DNA of 64,000 bases from Agapetus fuscipes (Eukaryota > Arthropoda > Insecta > Trichoptera > Glossosomatidae). The first letter of the stretch is position 1. Every line of letters begins with the position of its first letter. The stretch is taken from contig OX637334.1 in NCBI GenBank assembly GCA_951799405.1, positions 2,418,001 through 2,482,000 of the forward strand. The letters are read 5' to 3'. Made by a program: the position numbers and the translations under genes. Below the pieces are notes generated by a model. It was not told the DNA's origin, did no database searches, and saw nothing but the letters and a program-made list of their open reading frames with translations. Positions 8,500-17,831 of this stretch are shown one piece after another.

Positions 8500-8955
8500 C
8501 TTGACTAATAGGTTGGTATGAGGCTGACCCTTCATGCTATAAAACTTGGTTCAATTTTGCTTATGCCATCCTGGTTTCATGGAGAGGCTGCATAAGTTTA
8601 TGGCATTTGCAAAATTGATGTTCACGTGAGGTTTGGTTCTTTTGGTGAGGACACATGCGGCATGTGTAAAGTGTGAACAAATATGTTTTTTAAATAGATT
8701 TATAAAGATTAATGCAATTGCCTGGTCAGAAACAGGTATTAAAATTTTTAATTAATTGATGAGGCATTCACTTTGTAACCTTTCATTTTTAAAATATTAA
8801 AACTAAAAATTAATAACATTTTTTTTATGAATCATTCATAAATACTTGCCATTTTTTGTGCTATCAATTAGCATGTGTCTGCTTGTGGCCATGCATTAAA
8901 TATGAGCCTCAAATGTCAATATATCTTTGCAACTTAGATTATACATAGATTATAG
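8500..8955 (+). mobile_element. A-repeat interrupted by ~190 bp
   Basis: Head and middle (8500-8672) read TTCCTTGACTAATAGG through GCGGCATGTGTAAAGTGTGAAC. About 190 bp of AT-rich sequence follows, then the tail resumes at 8868 (TTAGCATGTGTCTGCTTGTG) to GCAACTTAGATTATA. The intervening block is probably an insertion; I could not identify it. Confidence 0.7.
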
Positions 8956-9500
8956 TAGTCAAAATAAGAGGAAAGCGTGGGGAAAGAATGGAAGTACCAA
9001 ATAGGCGAGATTGCGAAAGAATGGAACCTGCAGAGTGAGAATAGGAGAAGAGTATGCATGAAGAAAGTGATGAATGTTGAAGAAATGAAAAAGATATGCT
9101 AGGACCTTCGACCGGTACGTAGTCTAGTAGCAACGCCTCGGACTCGTAAATGGAAGGTTGTGGGTTGGAATCCCGGGGGAGCGCAAAAAATAAACCATTT
9201 ATATTTTTAAATCGGCTCTTCGCTGGGTTAAAAAATCATATACCTTTACCAATAAGGTCACCAAAAGTCCATTCAGACTTACAGCAACTGGGTCTTGTCT
9301 GAGTATTGGCGATTTCTATAGCGACGACCAGGCACGCAAAGGGCTCTTGAGGTGTGATTCCCACAAAAGCAGCGCTCACCAAATAAATCATCCTAATATT
9401 AGGGACAGAAAAAGTGGAGACGCATCTGCGGAGGTACCGGCCACTCCTAGTGAAACAGTGGCAGGATACAGTAACCAGAGAAGGCTTGAAGTCATCTGTT
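8956..9500 (+). pseudogene. RTE-like LINE C-terminus, split by a T-SINE
   Basis: First part reads IGEIAKEWNLQSENRRR and CMKKVMNVEEMKKIC. A T-SINE occupies about 9106-9400. The remainder, GACAGAAAAAGTGGAGACGC and GCGGAGGTACCGGCCAC, follows. The uninterrupted relative at 52555-52760 shows that the two halves were contiguous. This is a second RTE subfamily with a different 3' end from the A-repeat-linked one. Confidence 0.75.
9106..9400 (+). mobile_element. T-SINE, full length, tail 'a'
   Basis: tRNA-like head ACCGGTACGTAGTCTAGTAG, CGGACTCGTAAATGG and B box GGGTTGGAATCCCGG, then the full body to GGGCTCTTGAGGTGTG and AAATAAATCATCCTAATATT. AGGAC before and AGGGAC after look like an imperfect short target duplication in the RTE remnant. 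Confidence 0.9.
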
Positions 9501-10204
9501 GTAATTTTTTATGAAAAAAAATGAACAAAAATATCGTTAACAAAAAGATAACTTGGGATGAGGAGCATGTAAATAATGTAGGGAGAAATAAAAAAGTTTG
9601 TTTACTTGTTTATAGTTTTATAAGATTAAAAACTTTTCACATAAATTTCAAGTTTTTTTATTTCATGTCCGCGGGCACAAGATTGCGAAAAAAACTGACT
9701 TTTTATTTTATCAACAACAAAAAAACACTGGCGGCATCATGAGAGTAATTGGAGCTTAGTGTATAAAAAACATGTTTTTTCTTATTCTTTCGTCGATATT
9801 TTGTTGTTGGTAGCTAAGGGTGGCAGTGCCATAGGTACAGAACTGACTTTTTTTCGCCGAGAAAAAGTTCCCAATTTACAAATGCGCTCATTCTTTTCAT
9901 TTTGGATTGATGAGGTTAACTCCTTAGCAGGGTCTGTAAAAAAGAAGAAAAAAATAAATATTTTATGGTTTGTGTAGTAACACTGAAAATTCATATTGAT
10001 TAATTGTTATATTTTTTAGAAACAAAATTCTAATGAAACACTGTTTCTTTTCACAAAATCAATTAATTTTAATTAATAATTACGAACGTTTTTGATCTTG
10101 TCGATCATCTTCGGGTAAGAATACAAAATATACATTTTTAATTTGTCATTAGTATAATTGCCATTAGGTATACCTAAACGAAGTCAGATAGGTAAAATGG
10201 ATTG
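9501..10204. other. AT-rich, hammerhead-like relic at 10083-10118
   Basis: No gene recognised; frames at 9521-9742, 9759-9977 and 9782-9994 overlap on both strands. On the minus strand 10118-10083 reads CCGAAGATGATCGACAAGATCAAAAACG, whose first 20 nt resemble the CTGANGA plus stem II arrangement with mutated core bases. Confidence 0.35.
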
Positions 10205-10562
10205 TCATTTTTTGAGTCCGCAATGATTGGGTGATGAACGAGTGTGGTATAAAAGAGAATTTAAATATGAAAGTACAAAAAAGCACAATAAGATGGCTTG
10301 TACATCTTTAAAGAATGGATGATGAACGACGAAGAAAGTGTACAGAGGAAATGTCAGAAGAAAACGTGGAAGGAATGGATAGACCAAATAGGTGATATTG
10401 CGAAAGAATAGAACCTGAAGAGTGAGAATAAGAGATGAGTATGTATGAAGAAAGAGATGAAAGAGATATACAAGGACATAAAAAAAGTCGAGACGCATCT
10501 GCGGAGTTACCAGTCACCCTTAGTAAAACGGCGGCAGGATGCAGTACAGTACAGAGACTGTA
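10205..10562 (+). pseudogene. RTE-like LINE C-terminus, frame-shifted
   Basis: Across frames one reads KVQKSTIRWLVHL, RMDDERRRK, and RPNR..YCERIEP-type residues equivalent to MLRWLGRMERMNEERLTKK and IAKEWDIQ of the copy at 27966-28370. It ends with the same GAGACGCATCTGCGGAG segment as 9412 and 52680. Stops and indels make it non-coding. Confidence 0.7.
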
Positions 10563-11021
10563 AATTCTTAAGCTAGGTTAAACGAAAAGGAAATGAATAA
10601 AATGAAAGATTGAAAATGAAATCTTTGAAATGCTGAAAGGCTTGCTCTCTTTGGCATTCTAAGTTTGCGCGCCAAATTAAAGGATAACATTTAATTTTCC
10701 GACTTGTTTTCGGGGAATATTCCAGGAAAGTCACGGCCTTAATTAAAATTATCAAAAGGTAAACGAAAATGCAAAACACAGCCTCAGCGCAATATTCCTT
10801 CAGCTCAAGTTTGAGGAAACCAATACTTTCTTGTACATACTTACTCATCTATCCATCGCTGAAATCTTACACTGTTCTGTGTAACTTTGCGAGGAAGGAT
10901 AATTACATTGGAAAATGAATGTGAAATGAAAATGAAAAAGGTCATCAGATTTTTTTAATGATTTTGTGCGTACATGTACCTGGGCACGTAGCTTGCTGGT
11001 GTGCGTAACTGGAATAGTGTC
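10563..11021. other. No gene seen
   Basis: No repeat or ORF recognised. A minus-strand frame at 10573-10848 has no family features. A run of GAAAATGAATGTGAAATGAA-like purine repeats lies near 10910-10940. Confidence 0.3.
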
Positions 11022-11229
11022 GAATCTAATCTAATCTAATCTAATTTGCAAAGATATGTTACATTGGAGATTCACATTACATGCATTCTCACAACCAGAC
11101 ACGTACAAGTTCGCGCTTGCACATGCCTCATGTGAACCTACAACATAAAAACCAAATCTCAAATGGACATACACCCTGCAACTCTTGCCGTCCTTCTCTG
11201 AGACAGGGGTGACATTGGCAAAGTGGACA
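11022..11229 (-). mobile_element. A-repeat lacking its head
   Basis: On the plus strand four TCTAA units (the 3' tail) open the copy, followed by GCAAAGATATGTTACATTGG, ACACGTACAAGTTCGCGC and CAGGGGTGACATTGGCAAAG. It ends before TACAGTATGGG, so it is 5' truncated. Subfamily with TTACATTGGAGATTCACATT. Confidence 0.85.
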
Positions 11230-12029
11230 GCTTTAATAATGATAAATGGATGATAGTAGACTGCTCTGATATAATCCATTATAAGAGTATAAGTAAGCAT
11301 GCTGGGTGGTGTGTGTGTGTGTTCAATTCACTGTAGAAGAATCTGGAATAAAAATGAGCCGCAATTGTGTGGAGAGTCAGGTCGGTTGAAACATTGTGAC
11401 GCGAAGTCGATATAAGCAGAGTAAGAAAAGTAATCAGTAGGTACATTGTAAGCCGATATTGTGCAAAATAAATCTATCTAAATAAATAAATAGCATTTTG
11501 ATTAAAAGAACCCAACTAAAATCATAAAAATATTATTTGGAATTTCGAAAAAACTAAATGTACTATGAACAAAGAAGAAAATTAGGTGTCATAAAAAATG
11601 GTTCCTGTTTGATTTCCTTGGTATAAGAAAGATGTGTGAAAAAGTGTGTATAAAAAAAATAAGCTTATGAATTAAATAGTTAATATTTTTTTCAATGGAT
11701 GATGCTAATTTTATCATAATTATTGTAAAATTATTTTATAAAATGAATTTATTTTATAAGTATTATAAAAATACTGACATCTATGCTAGGCACTGTAAAA
11801 CTTTTTAGTAGCATGCGTTGAAACCAATCTAACTTTTCTTGTACTGCCATCTGTGTATGTAACTGTAAAACTTGTATATGGTTTGCTGCCAAGCTGGTAT
11901 TCATCTGTAATGCAATGAGATAGTTTTGCAATTGAGATAGAAAACTTTACACAAATGCTCATAGATGTCTCTACTTTCTGAAGAGACTTAAAAATTATAT
12001 TTTTTTCTATCCAAATAATATTATAATTT
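11230..12029. other. No gene seen; LTR-like scrap
   Basis: 11390-11490 has ACATTGTGACGCGAAGTCG...GATATAAGCAGAG...GTGCAAAATAAATC, resembling the promoter/polyA part of the LTR-like repeat at 56255-56600, but too weak to call. The remainder is AT-rich; frames at 11749-12061 overlap out of phase and look like chance. Confidence 0.3.
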
Positions 12030-12105
12030 TTAAGGTTTGGTTTTAATTTGTAAGTACACATTCAGCGTTTGTAAATGTGAACTTACACGTGTCTGTTTGT
12101 GAGAA
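12030..12105 (+). mobile_element. A-repeat internal fragment
   Basis: TTAAGGTTTGGTTTTAATTTGTAAGTACACATTCAGCG... and CTTACACGTGTCTGTTTGTG match the middle of plus-strand A-repeats (compare 25361-25440). Both ends are missing. Confidence 0.6.
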
Positions 12106-12106
12106 T

Positions 12107-12435
12107 AAATGTAAAAATAATAATATTAGGATGATTTATTTGGTGAGCGCTGTTTTTATGGGAATCACACCTCAACCTCAAGAGCCCTTTGCGAGTCCCT
12201 TGATCGTCGCTATAGAAAGCGTCAATACTCAAGCAAGACGCATTTGCTGTAAGGCTGGATGAACATTTGGTGATCGGTCTTTGATAAAAAATTATGAATT
12301 GTTCAACCTAGCGAAGAGTAGGTAGGTATAATATTTGAAAATAGAAATGGTACATTTTTTGTACTCCTCGCGGGATTCCAACCCACAACCTTCCATTAAC
12401 GGGTCCAAAGCGTTACCACTAAACCAAGGACAATG
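12107..12435 (-). mobile_element. T-SINE, full length, tail 'a'
   Basis: Begins on the plus strand with AATAATATTAGGATGATTTATTTGG (the 3' end), carries a small CCTCAACCTCAA duplication, and ends with the tRNA-like head (B box GGGTTGGAATCCCGC read on the minus strand). It lies head-to-head with the 5S-tRNA composite that starts at 12444. Confidence 0.9.
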
Positions 12436-12443
12436 CAATACTT

Positions 12444-12561
12444 GTCAACGACGATACCATGTTGACAGCACCGGTTCTCATCAGATCACCGAAGTTAAAC
12501 AACATTGGGCGCGGATGCTACCTAGATGGGTGACCGCTCAGGTACACCGCGTGTTGTTGGC
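12444..12561 (+). pseudogene. 5S rRNA-derived SINE module
   Basis: About 118 nt, close to the ~120 nt of animal 5S rRNA, including the internal control region (GAAGTTAAACAACATTGGGC). Differences from the usual sequence, and its location inside a SINE, argue against a functional 5S gene. Confidence 0.85.
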
Positions 12562-12892
12562 ATTCTTGAACGGTCCGTAGTCCAGTGGCAACACTTCGGA
12601 CTCTGAATGGAAGGTTGTGGATTCAGATCGCGGCGGAGCTCAAAACATATAGATACCATTTATATTTCCAAATATGCTCTTCGCTGGGTTGAAAAAATAC
12701 ATAAAACCTTTACTAAAGATCGGTCACTAAAGGTCCATCCAGCCTTACAGCATCTGGGTCTTGCTTGAGTATAGGCGCTTTGTAGCGACGACCAAGCTCG
12801 TAAACCTCTGCGGCACTACAACAAGCGTCATATACCCCTAGAGTCTCTAGAATCTAGGGAGTCTCCCGCACTGGATTTCTTAAAAAAAAAAA
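12444..12892 (+). mobile_element. Composite 5S rRNA + tRNA SINE, tail 'b'
   Basis: 12444-12561 is a nearly full-length 5S rRNA-like block: ACCATGTTGACAGCACCGG, ATCACCGAAGTTAAACAACA, TTGGGCGCGG, GATGGGTGACCGCT and CACCGCGTGTTGTTGGC. A short ATTCTTGAAC linker leads to the tRNA-Thr-like head (12570-12640; TAGTCCAGTGG, CGGACT, GGATTCAGATCGC). The T-SINE body follows, then the K tail (CTCTGCGGCACTACAACAAG, TAGAGTCTCTAGAATCTAGG) and oligo-A. Two pol III promoter types, the 5S internal region and tRNA A/B boxes, are thus in series. Sure of both homologies. Confidence 0.9.
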
Positions 12893-12904
12893 AACTTTGC
12901 AATT

Positions 12905-13392
12905 TAGATTATAGATTATAGTTGGGACTCGCATTCAGGGCAAGATATATTCAATTCGTATTCGCAGCTTGGCATGCAGATATATAATTAGTTGTAACTG
13001 CTTTCATTCAGATATAACCCGTTCACAAATTGGCACAGCATTACAGACGTTTGCCATTAACATCTCCTCGTCTCAACGCCTGGAGCCATCTTTCCGCATT
13101 GGTCCGCTGGCCATCGCAGCGGCCATATCGTCACATCCAATCAGAGGTCTCAGAACCTCGCAAAGACCTCATGCGGGGTCCAAAACGCCCACTGCACCTC
13201 CACGTCACCAATCAAAGAACCCAGGTATCATTGATGGCAAATTGCTTGTGTCGTGCAGCAAAATACGACGATTTCAGTAATGAGATGTGTTGAGGAATGC
13301 AAATGACATGATTGCGTTCAATTATACAACCATTTTGTTTTCTGAGAAGTTGTTGAAGTAATGTAAAGTTAGGTATACAAATCAATATAGAG
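12905..13392. other. GC-richer segment, no gene named
   Basis: 13000-13290 is noticeably GC-richer than its surroundings and has two overlapping plus-strand frames (12969-13280, 13030-13293). Neither matches a family I know. It contains two inverted-CCAAT-type motifs (CCAATCAGAGG, CCAATCAAAG). It could be a low-copy promoter-like or exon remnant. Confidence 0.3.
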
Positions 13393-13395
13393 GTA

Positions 13396-13467
13396 TCTAT
13401 AATCTAAGTTGAAAAGATGTATTAACAATAAAATTCACATTAAATGCGTACCCTCAAAGAGAGCAAA
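13396..13467 (-). mobile_element. A-repeat tail fragment
   Basis: TATAATCTAAGTTG...AAGATGTATTAACAATAAAATTCACATTAAATGCG matches the 3' end of the family (compare 14296-14370). The rest is missing, and a B-SINE follows within 15 bp. Confidence 0.7.
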
Positions 13468-13480
13468 AATTTTATGATTG

Positions 13481-13830
13481 TTTGGTCGATAGCTAAGTTG
13501 GTAGAGTGCTTGCATGCCATGCCGTGAGCTCGGGTTCGAATCCCGCCGAGGGTGTCAGAAATGATTTCCCGTTTCGGTGTTTATTTCAAACCCCAAAATA
13601 AAATACCGGTAAGGTTTACTCAGCGTTCACAATAAAGGAGTACCAGCTCCCGAGGGGTCGGGAGCTGGAAAACCCCCGCTTCAACTGAAGTGGTTGGTGT
13701 AAGGCCGGCCCCCTTACCTGTAAAAATAAAAAGGTCCCGAATCGCTACATGCAACCCATTCGGGGACAACGCGGCAAGAAGTTACAGTTTATGTGTAGCT
13801 TAGTTGCGTTGCGTTTTTTATTGCATCATC
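13481..13830 (+). mobile_element. B-SINE, full length (tandem copy 1)
   Basis: Head GGTCGATAGCTAAGTTGGTA (A box) and GGTTCGAATCCC (B box); body TTCGGTGTTTATTTCAAACC, ATACCGGTAAGG, GGGAGCTGG, CTTCAACTGAAG, AAGGCCGGCCCC; tail TAGCTTAGTTGCGTTGCG. The inner CTTCAACTGAAG and GGGGTCGGGAGCTGG segments can form hairpins. Followed 50 bp later by a second copy. Confidence 0.92.
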
Positions 13831-13880
13831 AAACATGCCCTGTCCTGGGTTAAAAAAATAATCTACCTTTTATTTATGTC
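13831..13880 (+). mobile_element. T-SINE body scrap between two B-SINEs
   Basis: TGCCCTGTCCTGGGTTAAAA and ATCTACCTTTTA resemble the T-SINE block GCTCTTCGCTGGGTTGAAAA...ACCTTTACC. The B-SINE copies may be insertions into an older T-SINE. Confidence 0.45.
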
Positions 13881-14226
13881 CTGTTGATAGCTCAGTTGGT
13901 AAAGTGCTTGCATTCCATGCCGTGAGTTCGGGTTCGAATCCCGCCGAGGGTGTCAGAAATGATTTCCCGTTTCGGTGTTTATTTCAAACCCCAAAATAAA
14001 ACACCGGCAAGGTTTACTCAGCCTTCACAAGAAACGAGTAGGTACCAGCCCTCTCGGGAGCTGGGAAAACCCACACGTCAACTGAAGTGGTTGGCGTAAG
14101 GCCGGCCCCATTACCTGTAAAAATAAGTAGGTTCAACTTGCCACATGCGACCCCTTCGGGGATAACGCGGCAAGAAGTTACACTAGATGTGTAGCTTAGT
14201 TGTGTTGCGTTTTTTATTGCGTTAAA
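13881..14226 (+). mobile_element. B-SINE, full length (tandem copy 2)
   Basis: Same order of blocks as the copy at 13481, with GATAGCTCAGTTGGTAAAGT and an intact GGTTCGAATCCC. It differs by scattered substitutions, including ACCAGCCCTCTCGGGAGC, so it belongs to a different subfamily from its neighbour and is not a simple local duplicate. Confidence 0.92.
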
Positions 14227-14295
14227 AATGAATTTACTTTTATCAATGATCAATCACCAAAGGTCCGTTCGCTTTGCATCAATTAGATATTTTTC

Positions 14296-14529
14296 TGTAA
14301 TCTAAGTTGCAAAGATACATAATATTATGTTTACCGACATTTAAAATTCATGTTGATTCCATGCCCTCAAAGAGACACGGGTAAGTTTCCACTTACAAAT
14401 GCTGCATGTAAACTGAAAAAAAAAATCCAACCCTCAAATAATCTTCCCTGAAACAGGGGTGACACTGGCAATGTGAATATTTTTTTACTGTATGGGTGGT
14501 CAGCCTCATATCAACCTACAAGTCAAGGA
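14296..14529 (-). mobile_element. A-repeat, near full length
   Basis: From TGTAATCTAAGTTGCAAAGA to CATATCAACCTACAAGTCAAG. About 30 bp around the CTGCAACTCTTGCC block are missing. It abuts the CR1-like LINE fragment to its right. Confidence 0.85.
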
Positions 14530-14830
14530 AATGGATGTGCCACACATGTTCACACATAGTCAATTTGGTTCAGCCACGCCGTCAGATTCGTACAAATTTC
14601 GGAGACCGCGCTTTCCGTGTTGCGGGTCCGGTGGAGTGGAACAGACTGCCACCCGGAGTGAAGAACTCCAAATCTATGGATGTATTTCGCGGAGCTCTCA
14701 AGACACACCTATTTAGAAAGTCTTATCCATGATCGGAGAGGGCCCTTGAGGTGTGACACACACAAAAATGGCGCTCTCTTATCATTTGTAATTTAAAATA
14801 AATTAGCCTGATATTATTATTATTATTATG
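14530..14830 (+). pseudogene. CR1/L2-like LINE, C-terminal fragment with tail 'a'
   Basis: The frame reads QFGSATPSDSYKF in one phase and RRQIRTNFGDRAFRVAGPVE, WNRLPPGVKN, FRGALKTHLF in the right one, ending at a stop near 14732. The 3' UTR (GGCCCTTGAGGTGTGACACA, GGCGCTCTC, AAATAAATTAGCC) ends in TAT/ATT repeats. It is close to the copy at 4919. Confidence 0.85.
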
Positions 14831-15335
14831 TTACTGGAATCCAATATGTGGAGTTATTCTGCCATTAAATAAATTGATTATAAGTAAAACGGATTTTTTT
14901 TTCACTTATTTAAAACCAAAATTTTAGGTTAACTTAAACTATATCTAATATTTTGTATCCAGGTCTTACAAAAATTAATAATGGACAATTTTAAATTACA
15001 AACTTTTTTCTCGGCGAATGCATACGTCACATTTGTATGGGGCAACCGCGCTTAGCAAGCAAGGATAAAATATTTGTTAGGCTTTTACCTAACAACACGT
15101 TAAGTGACGACACGATTTTGTCTACGTCGATTCACGTACGGACCTCATTGTAGATTGGTAACTTTCAATTTAAATCACTTTCTTTGAAGATTATGCCGTT
15201 TTTGGTAAAGAAAAGCTCTTTTAAAATTGTAGCCAGAGAGCAAGCGATCAAAACCCATTTTTAGCACTTGTCACAATTAGTCAAAACGGATTTTTTAAAG
15301 AGGGAAGAAAGTGATTTTAACCCCTCGTTGATGAT
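14831..15335. other. No gene seen; short recurring motif
   Basis: No ORF recognised. 15002-15050 (TTTTTTCTCGGCGAATGCAT, ACGTCACATTTGTATGGGGC) recurs in variant form at 20575-20625 and 63068-63115, so it is part of an unnamed dispersed repeat. Confidence 0.45.
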
Positions 15336-15339
15336 GACA

Positions 15340-15600
15340 ATGATTTCGCTTTCGGGCTTGACGCGGCGGTGAAGAAATGGGTCTTCATTCCCTTCTTGAA
15401 GCTCTCGATCCCTTCCTTGGCGCGCACTTTAGGGGGCAGCTGGTTCCAAGTGTATGGTCCCGCAACGGCGAAAGCGCGGTCTCCGAACACTGTGCTTCTT
15501 TTTCTTCATTGTGTGCTGACAGAGGTAAGAGCACTGTCGGCAGATCGCAGAGTGAGCCCCCTCTCGCTCAGACTCCTCGGTATACCGTCACTTCAAAAAA
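15340..15600 (-). pseudogene. CR1/L2-like LINE, C-terminal fragment
   Basis: The minus strand encodes TVFGDRAFAVAGPYTWNQLP and then VRAKEGIESFKKGMKTHFF before the end of the fragment. It is the same domain as at 3395, 4919 and 14530 but from another lineage (PYTWNQLPPKVR). Plus-strand frames over the region are shadows. Confidence 0.8.
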
Positions 15601-15659
15601 CAATTGATTCGTCTTTGAAAATTTTCAACACAAAAAGTACGTAACACAGTTAAAGTGAA

Positions 15660-15835
15660 CTTAAAATTGTGCAATTCAATGAAATATCGATACCTCAAAG
15701 GTAAAACTAAATGAGTAACGTATTAAACTAACATGGGTTTCTGAGATAAATGCACTTTTCTTCCTGTTTTCTAAGAGAAAAAAACATTAAAAATGTGTAA
15801 AAATCCAGTAGTTAGAAGTTTTTCATAAGCACTGT
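15660..15835 (-). mobile_element. E-repeat (MITE-like)
   Basis: On the minus strand it contains AGTGCTTATGAAAAACTTC, TAACTACTGG, and further on CATTTATCTCAGAAACCCATG and TTTTACCTTTGAGGTATCGA. The same segments in the same order occur at 30170-30325 and, less well kept, at 50360-50560. No terminal repeats defined. Confidence 0.55.
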
Positions 15836-15838
15836 TTT

Positions 15839-16094
15839 CCCATTTCGGTGTTTATTTCAAATCCCAAAATAAAATACCGGCAAGGTTTACTCAGCCTTCA
15901 CAAGAAATGAGTACCAGCACTCTCGGGAGCTGGAAAACCTCCACTTCAACTGAAGTGGTTAGCGTAAGGCCGGCCCCCTTACCTGTAAAAATAAATAGGT
16001 TCAACTCGCCACACGCGACCCCTTCGGGGTTTACTTCGGGGATAACGCGGCAAGAAGTTACACTAAATGTGTAGCTTAGTTGCGTTTGCGTACT
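15839..16094 (+). mobile_element. B-SINE lacking the tRNA head
   Basis: Starts at CCCATTTCGGTGTTTATTTC and runs to TAGCTTAGTTGCGTTTGCG. It contains a small tandem duplication, CTTCGGGGTTTACTTCGGGG. It is 5' truncated, as expected of retrotransposition. Confidence 0.85.
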
Positions 16095-16179
16095 GCCTTA
16101 AAATAAGTTCACTGAATAGAAGAAGTTACTCACAATAAAATGTTTTATCTACGATTTCCCAAATCAACGAATTATCACT

Positions 16180-16280
16180 TAGCAGAGTTGTTCTCTTGAC
16201 AATGGTGTGAACACATCGAAAGCGCTCGAGAAATGAATCGATTTGTGAAGAAAAACTTTGTTTAATTTTTACATTATTAT
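16180..16280 (+). repeat. Single arm of foldback-4 family
   Basis: TTGTTCTCTTGACAATGGTGTGAACACATCGAAAGCGCTCGAGAAATGA matches the right arm of the foldback at 4658-4808. TGTGAACACA forms the stem before GAAAGCGCT. Confidence 0.6.
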
Positions 16281-16299
16281 TTTTAAAATAAATCCAATA

Positions 16300-16970
16300 C
16301 ACTAAGTCTTAAACTTTGAATTAACACTTATTCTTTTTTACCCTTAACGTCGCGATATTACATTTAGCTACTGTTGAAAAGACATCACTGAACTGTATAA
16401 ATAGAACCGTCGAAATTGTATTTCCACTTTTATCGCATTTTTCTATTGAATTTATTTTTGTTTACGAGATATTTGGTATTGAAATTGTGAATTGTCCTCT
16501 CAAGACCACGGAGGTTGTCTTTGTGAAGAAATGACCTTATGAAATGTCTGTGGCTGGCTGGAGTTGAGGGTTTTTATAGGAACCAAGATGGATTCAATTC
16601 CTGGTAGAGGATCCCAATCCACTTCTCAAGAACACGACAGTTACCAGGAATTCCAGATCTTAATGATCCAATACAGACTCGTGGGGCAAATGATGAAGGT
16701 AGAGTGGACCTGTGTGCGAAAGATTCCGAGAAAGAATCAGGCTGCTTGGAGGAGATCATCAAAAGACAAAGGTGCATGCGTGTGATGAGGCCAGAAAAAG
16801 AAGTGTCGACTCCTGGAGTATATTTTGTAGACAAAGAAAAACATCTGTTCAGTTGTATCTATATGTATAGCTTATTTAATTTGTTTAGGAGGTACGTATT
16901 TATATTGTGAACAGGGACGAATTCTGATATCAAATTGTATATTGAAAATTAATGATTAATAATTTGTAAA
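16300..16970. other. Unassigned; small unrecognised ORFs
   Basis: 16564-16910 is moderately GC-rich and open in three overlapping frames; one reads RVDLCAKDSEKESGCLEEII. I recognise no family. It could be a decayed LINE or low-copy exon, but overlapping openness on both strands weakens the case. Confidence 0.25.
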
Positions 16971-16973
16971 TAA

Positions 16974-17164
16974 ATACCGGTAAGGTGTACTCAGCGTTCA
17001 CAAGAAATGAGGTTCAGCTCCCCTGGAAGCTGGAAAACCTCACTTCAAGTGCAACTGTTTAAAAATAAATATATCCCGAATCACCACATGCGACCCCTTA
17101 GGAGATAAAGCAGGTAAGAAGTTACACTATATGTGAAGTTGAGTTGCGAGTTGCGTTGCGTATT
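16974..17164 (+). mobile_element. B-SINE lacking its head, diverged
   Basis: ATACCGGTAAGGTGTACTCA to TTGAGTTGCGAGTTGCGTTG. The AAGGCCGGCCCC block is deleted. The adjacent AAATAAATAC on the left replaces the expected TTTCAAACCCC. Confidence 0.75.
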
Positions 17165-17442
17165 ACGATCGTTAGACATTTTGTTTAGAAAAATTGTACG
17201 AAATATGTTGCAGAGAAGAATGTGTTTTTCAACGTCTCTTACAAAATCGTATCCAGTGCCATCAGAATATCTGCCTCTTTTTCACCGTCTGTAATGAAAA
17301 ACAAATCTCTTGATTTTTCTTGAATTTGACAAATCTTCTCTTCAACAAGATATGTGAAATCCGTATTTTAATTGTATTGCAAATAAATAAAAAAATTTGG
17401 AACGTACCTACGTACCTTGTTCTATTCAAAACCAATCACCAC

Positions 17443-17523
17443 TTCTCAAAGTAAAGACAACGCAACGTGCAAGACAACACAAGCCAGCACTTCTGCCTTT
17501 TTTTTGCCTTACATACTGCAACA
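17443..17523 (+). mobile_element. K-type LINE 3' UTR scrap
   Basis: TCTCAAAGTAAAGACAACGC and AAGACAACACAAGCCAGCAC resemble the start of the K 3' UTR at 44995 (TCTCAAAACAAAGCCAACGT...). It sits immediately before a T-SINE. Confidence 0.4.
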
Positions 17524-17831
17524 CTTGGACCGGTCCGTAGTCCAGTGGCAACACTTCGGACTCGTAAATGGAAGGTTGTGGATTCGGATCCTGGCGGAGC
17601 ACAACAAAATACCATTTATATTTCGAATGTGCTGTTCGCTGAGTTGAAAAATTCATAAATCTTAATAAAAGACGGGTCACTGAAAGGTCCATCCAACCTT
17701 ACAACAACTGGGTCTTGCTTGAGAATTGGCGCTTTCTAGAGCGACGACCAAGCTCGCAGAGGGCTCTTGAGGTGTGATACACACAAAAATAGCGCTGACC
17801 AAATAAATCATCCTAAAATTATTATTATTAA
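17524..17831 (+). mobile_element. T-SINE, full length, tail 'a'
   Basis: CTTGGACCGGTCCGTAGTCC, AGTGGCAACACTTCGGACTC, B box-like GGATTCGGATCCTGG, GCTGTTCGCTGAGTTG, and a complete tail to AAATAAATCATCCTAAAATT and TAT repeats. The leading CTTGG is shared with the 3' end of the 5S block in the composite copies, which suggests that it is a truncated composite. Confidence 0.93.

Noticed and set aside
9759..9994. Pair of overlapping plus and minus ORFs
   Set aside because: Both lie in the same AT-rich DNA and share no family features; openness in both directions is expected by chance.
12444..12561. Functional 5S rRNA gene
   Set aside because: Fused to a tRNA-derived SINE, diverged, without its own terminator, and repeated with the same fusion at 33779.
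13030..13293. Two overlapping frames as an exon
   Set aside because: Different reading frames over the same GC-richer DNA, neither recognisable; kept only as an unassigned GC-rich block.
13481..13560. Functional tRNA gene at a B-SINE head
   Set aside because: The same head occurs at 13881, 33319 and 44293 with the same SINE body downstream.
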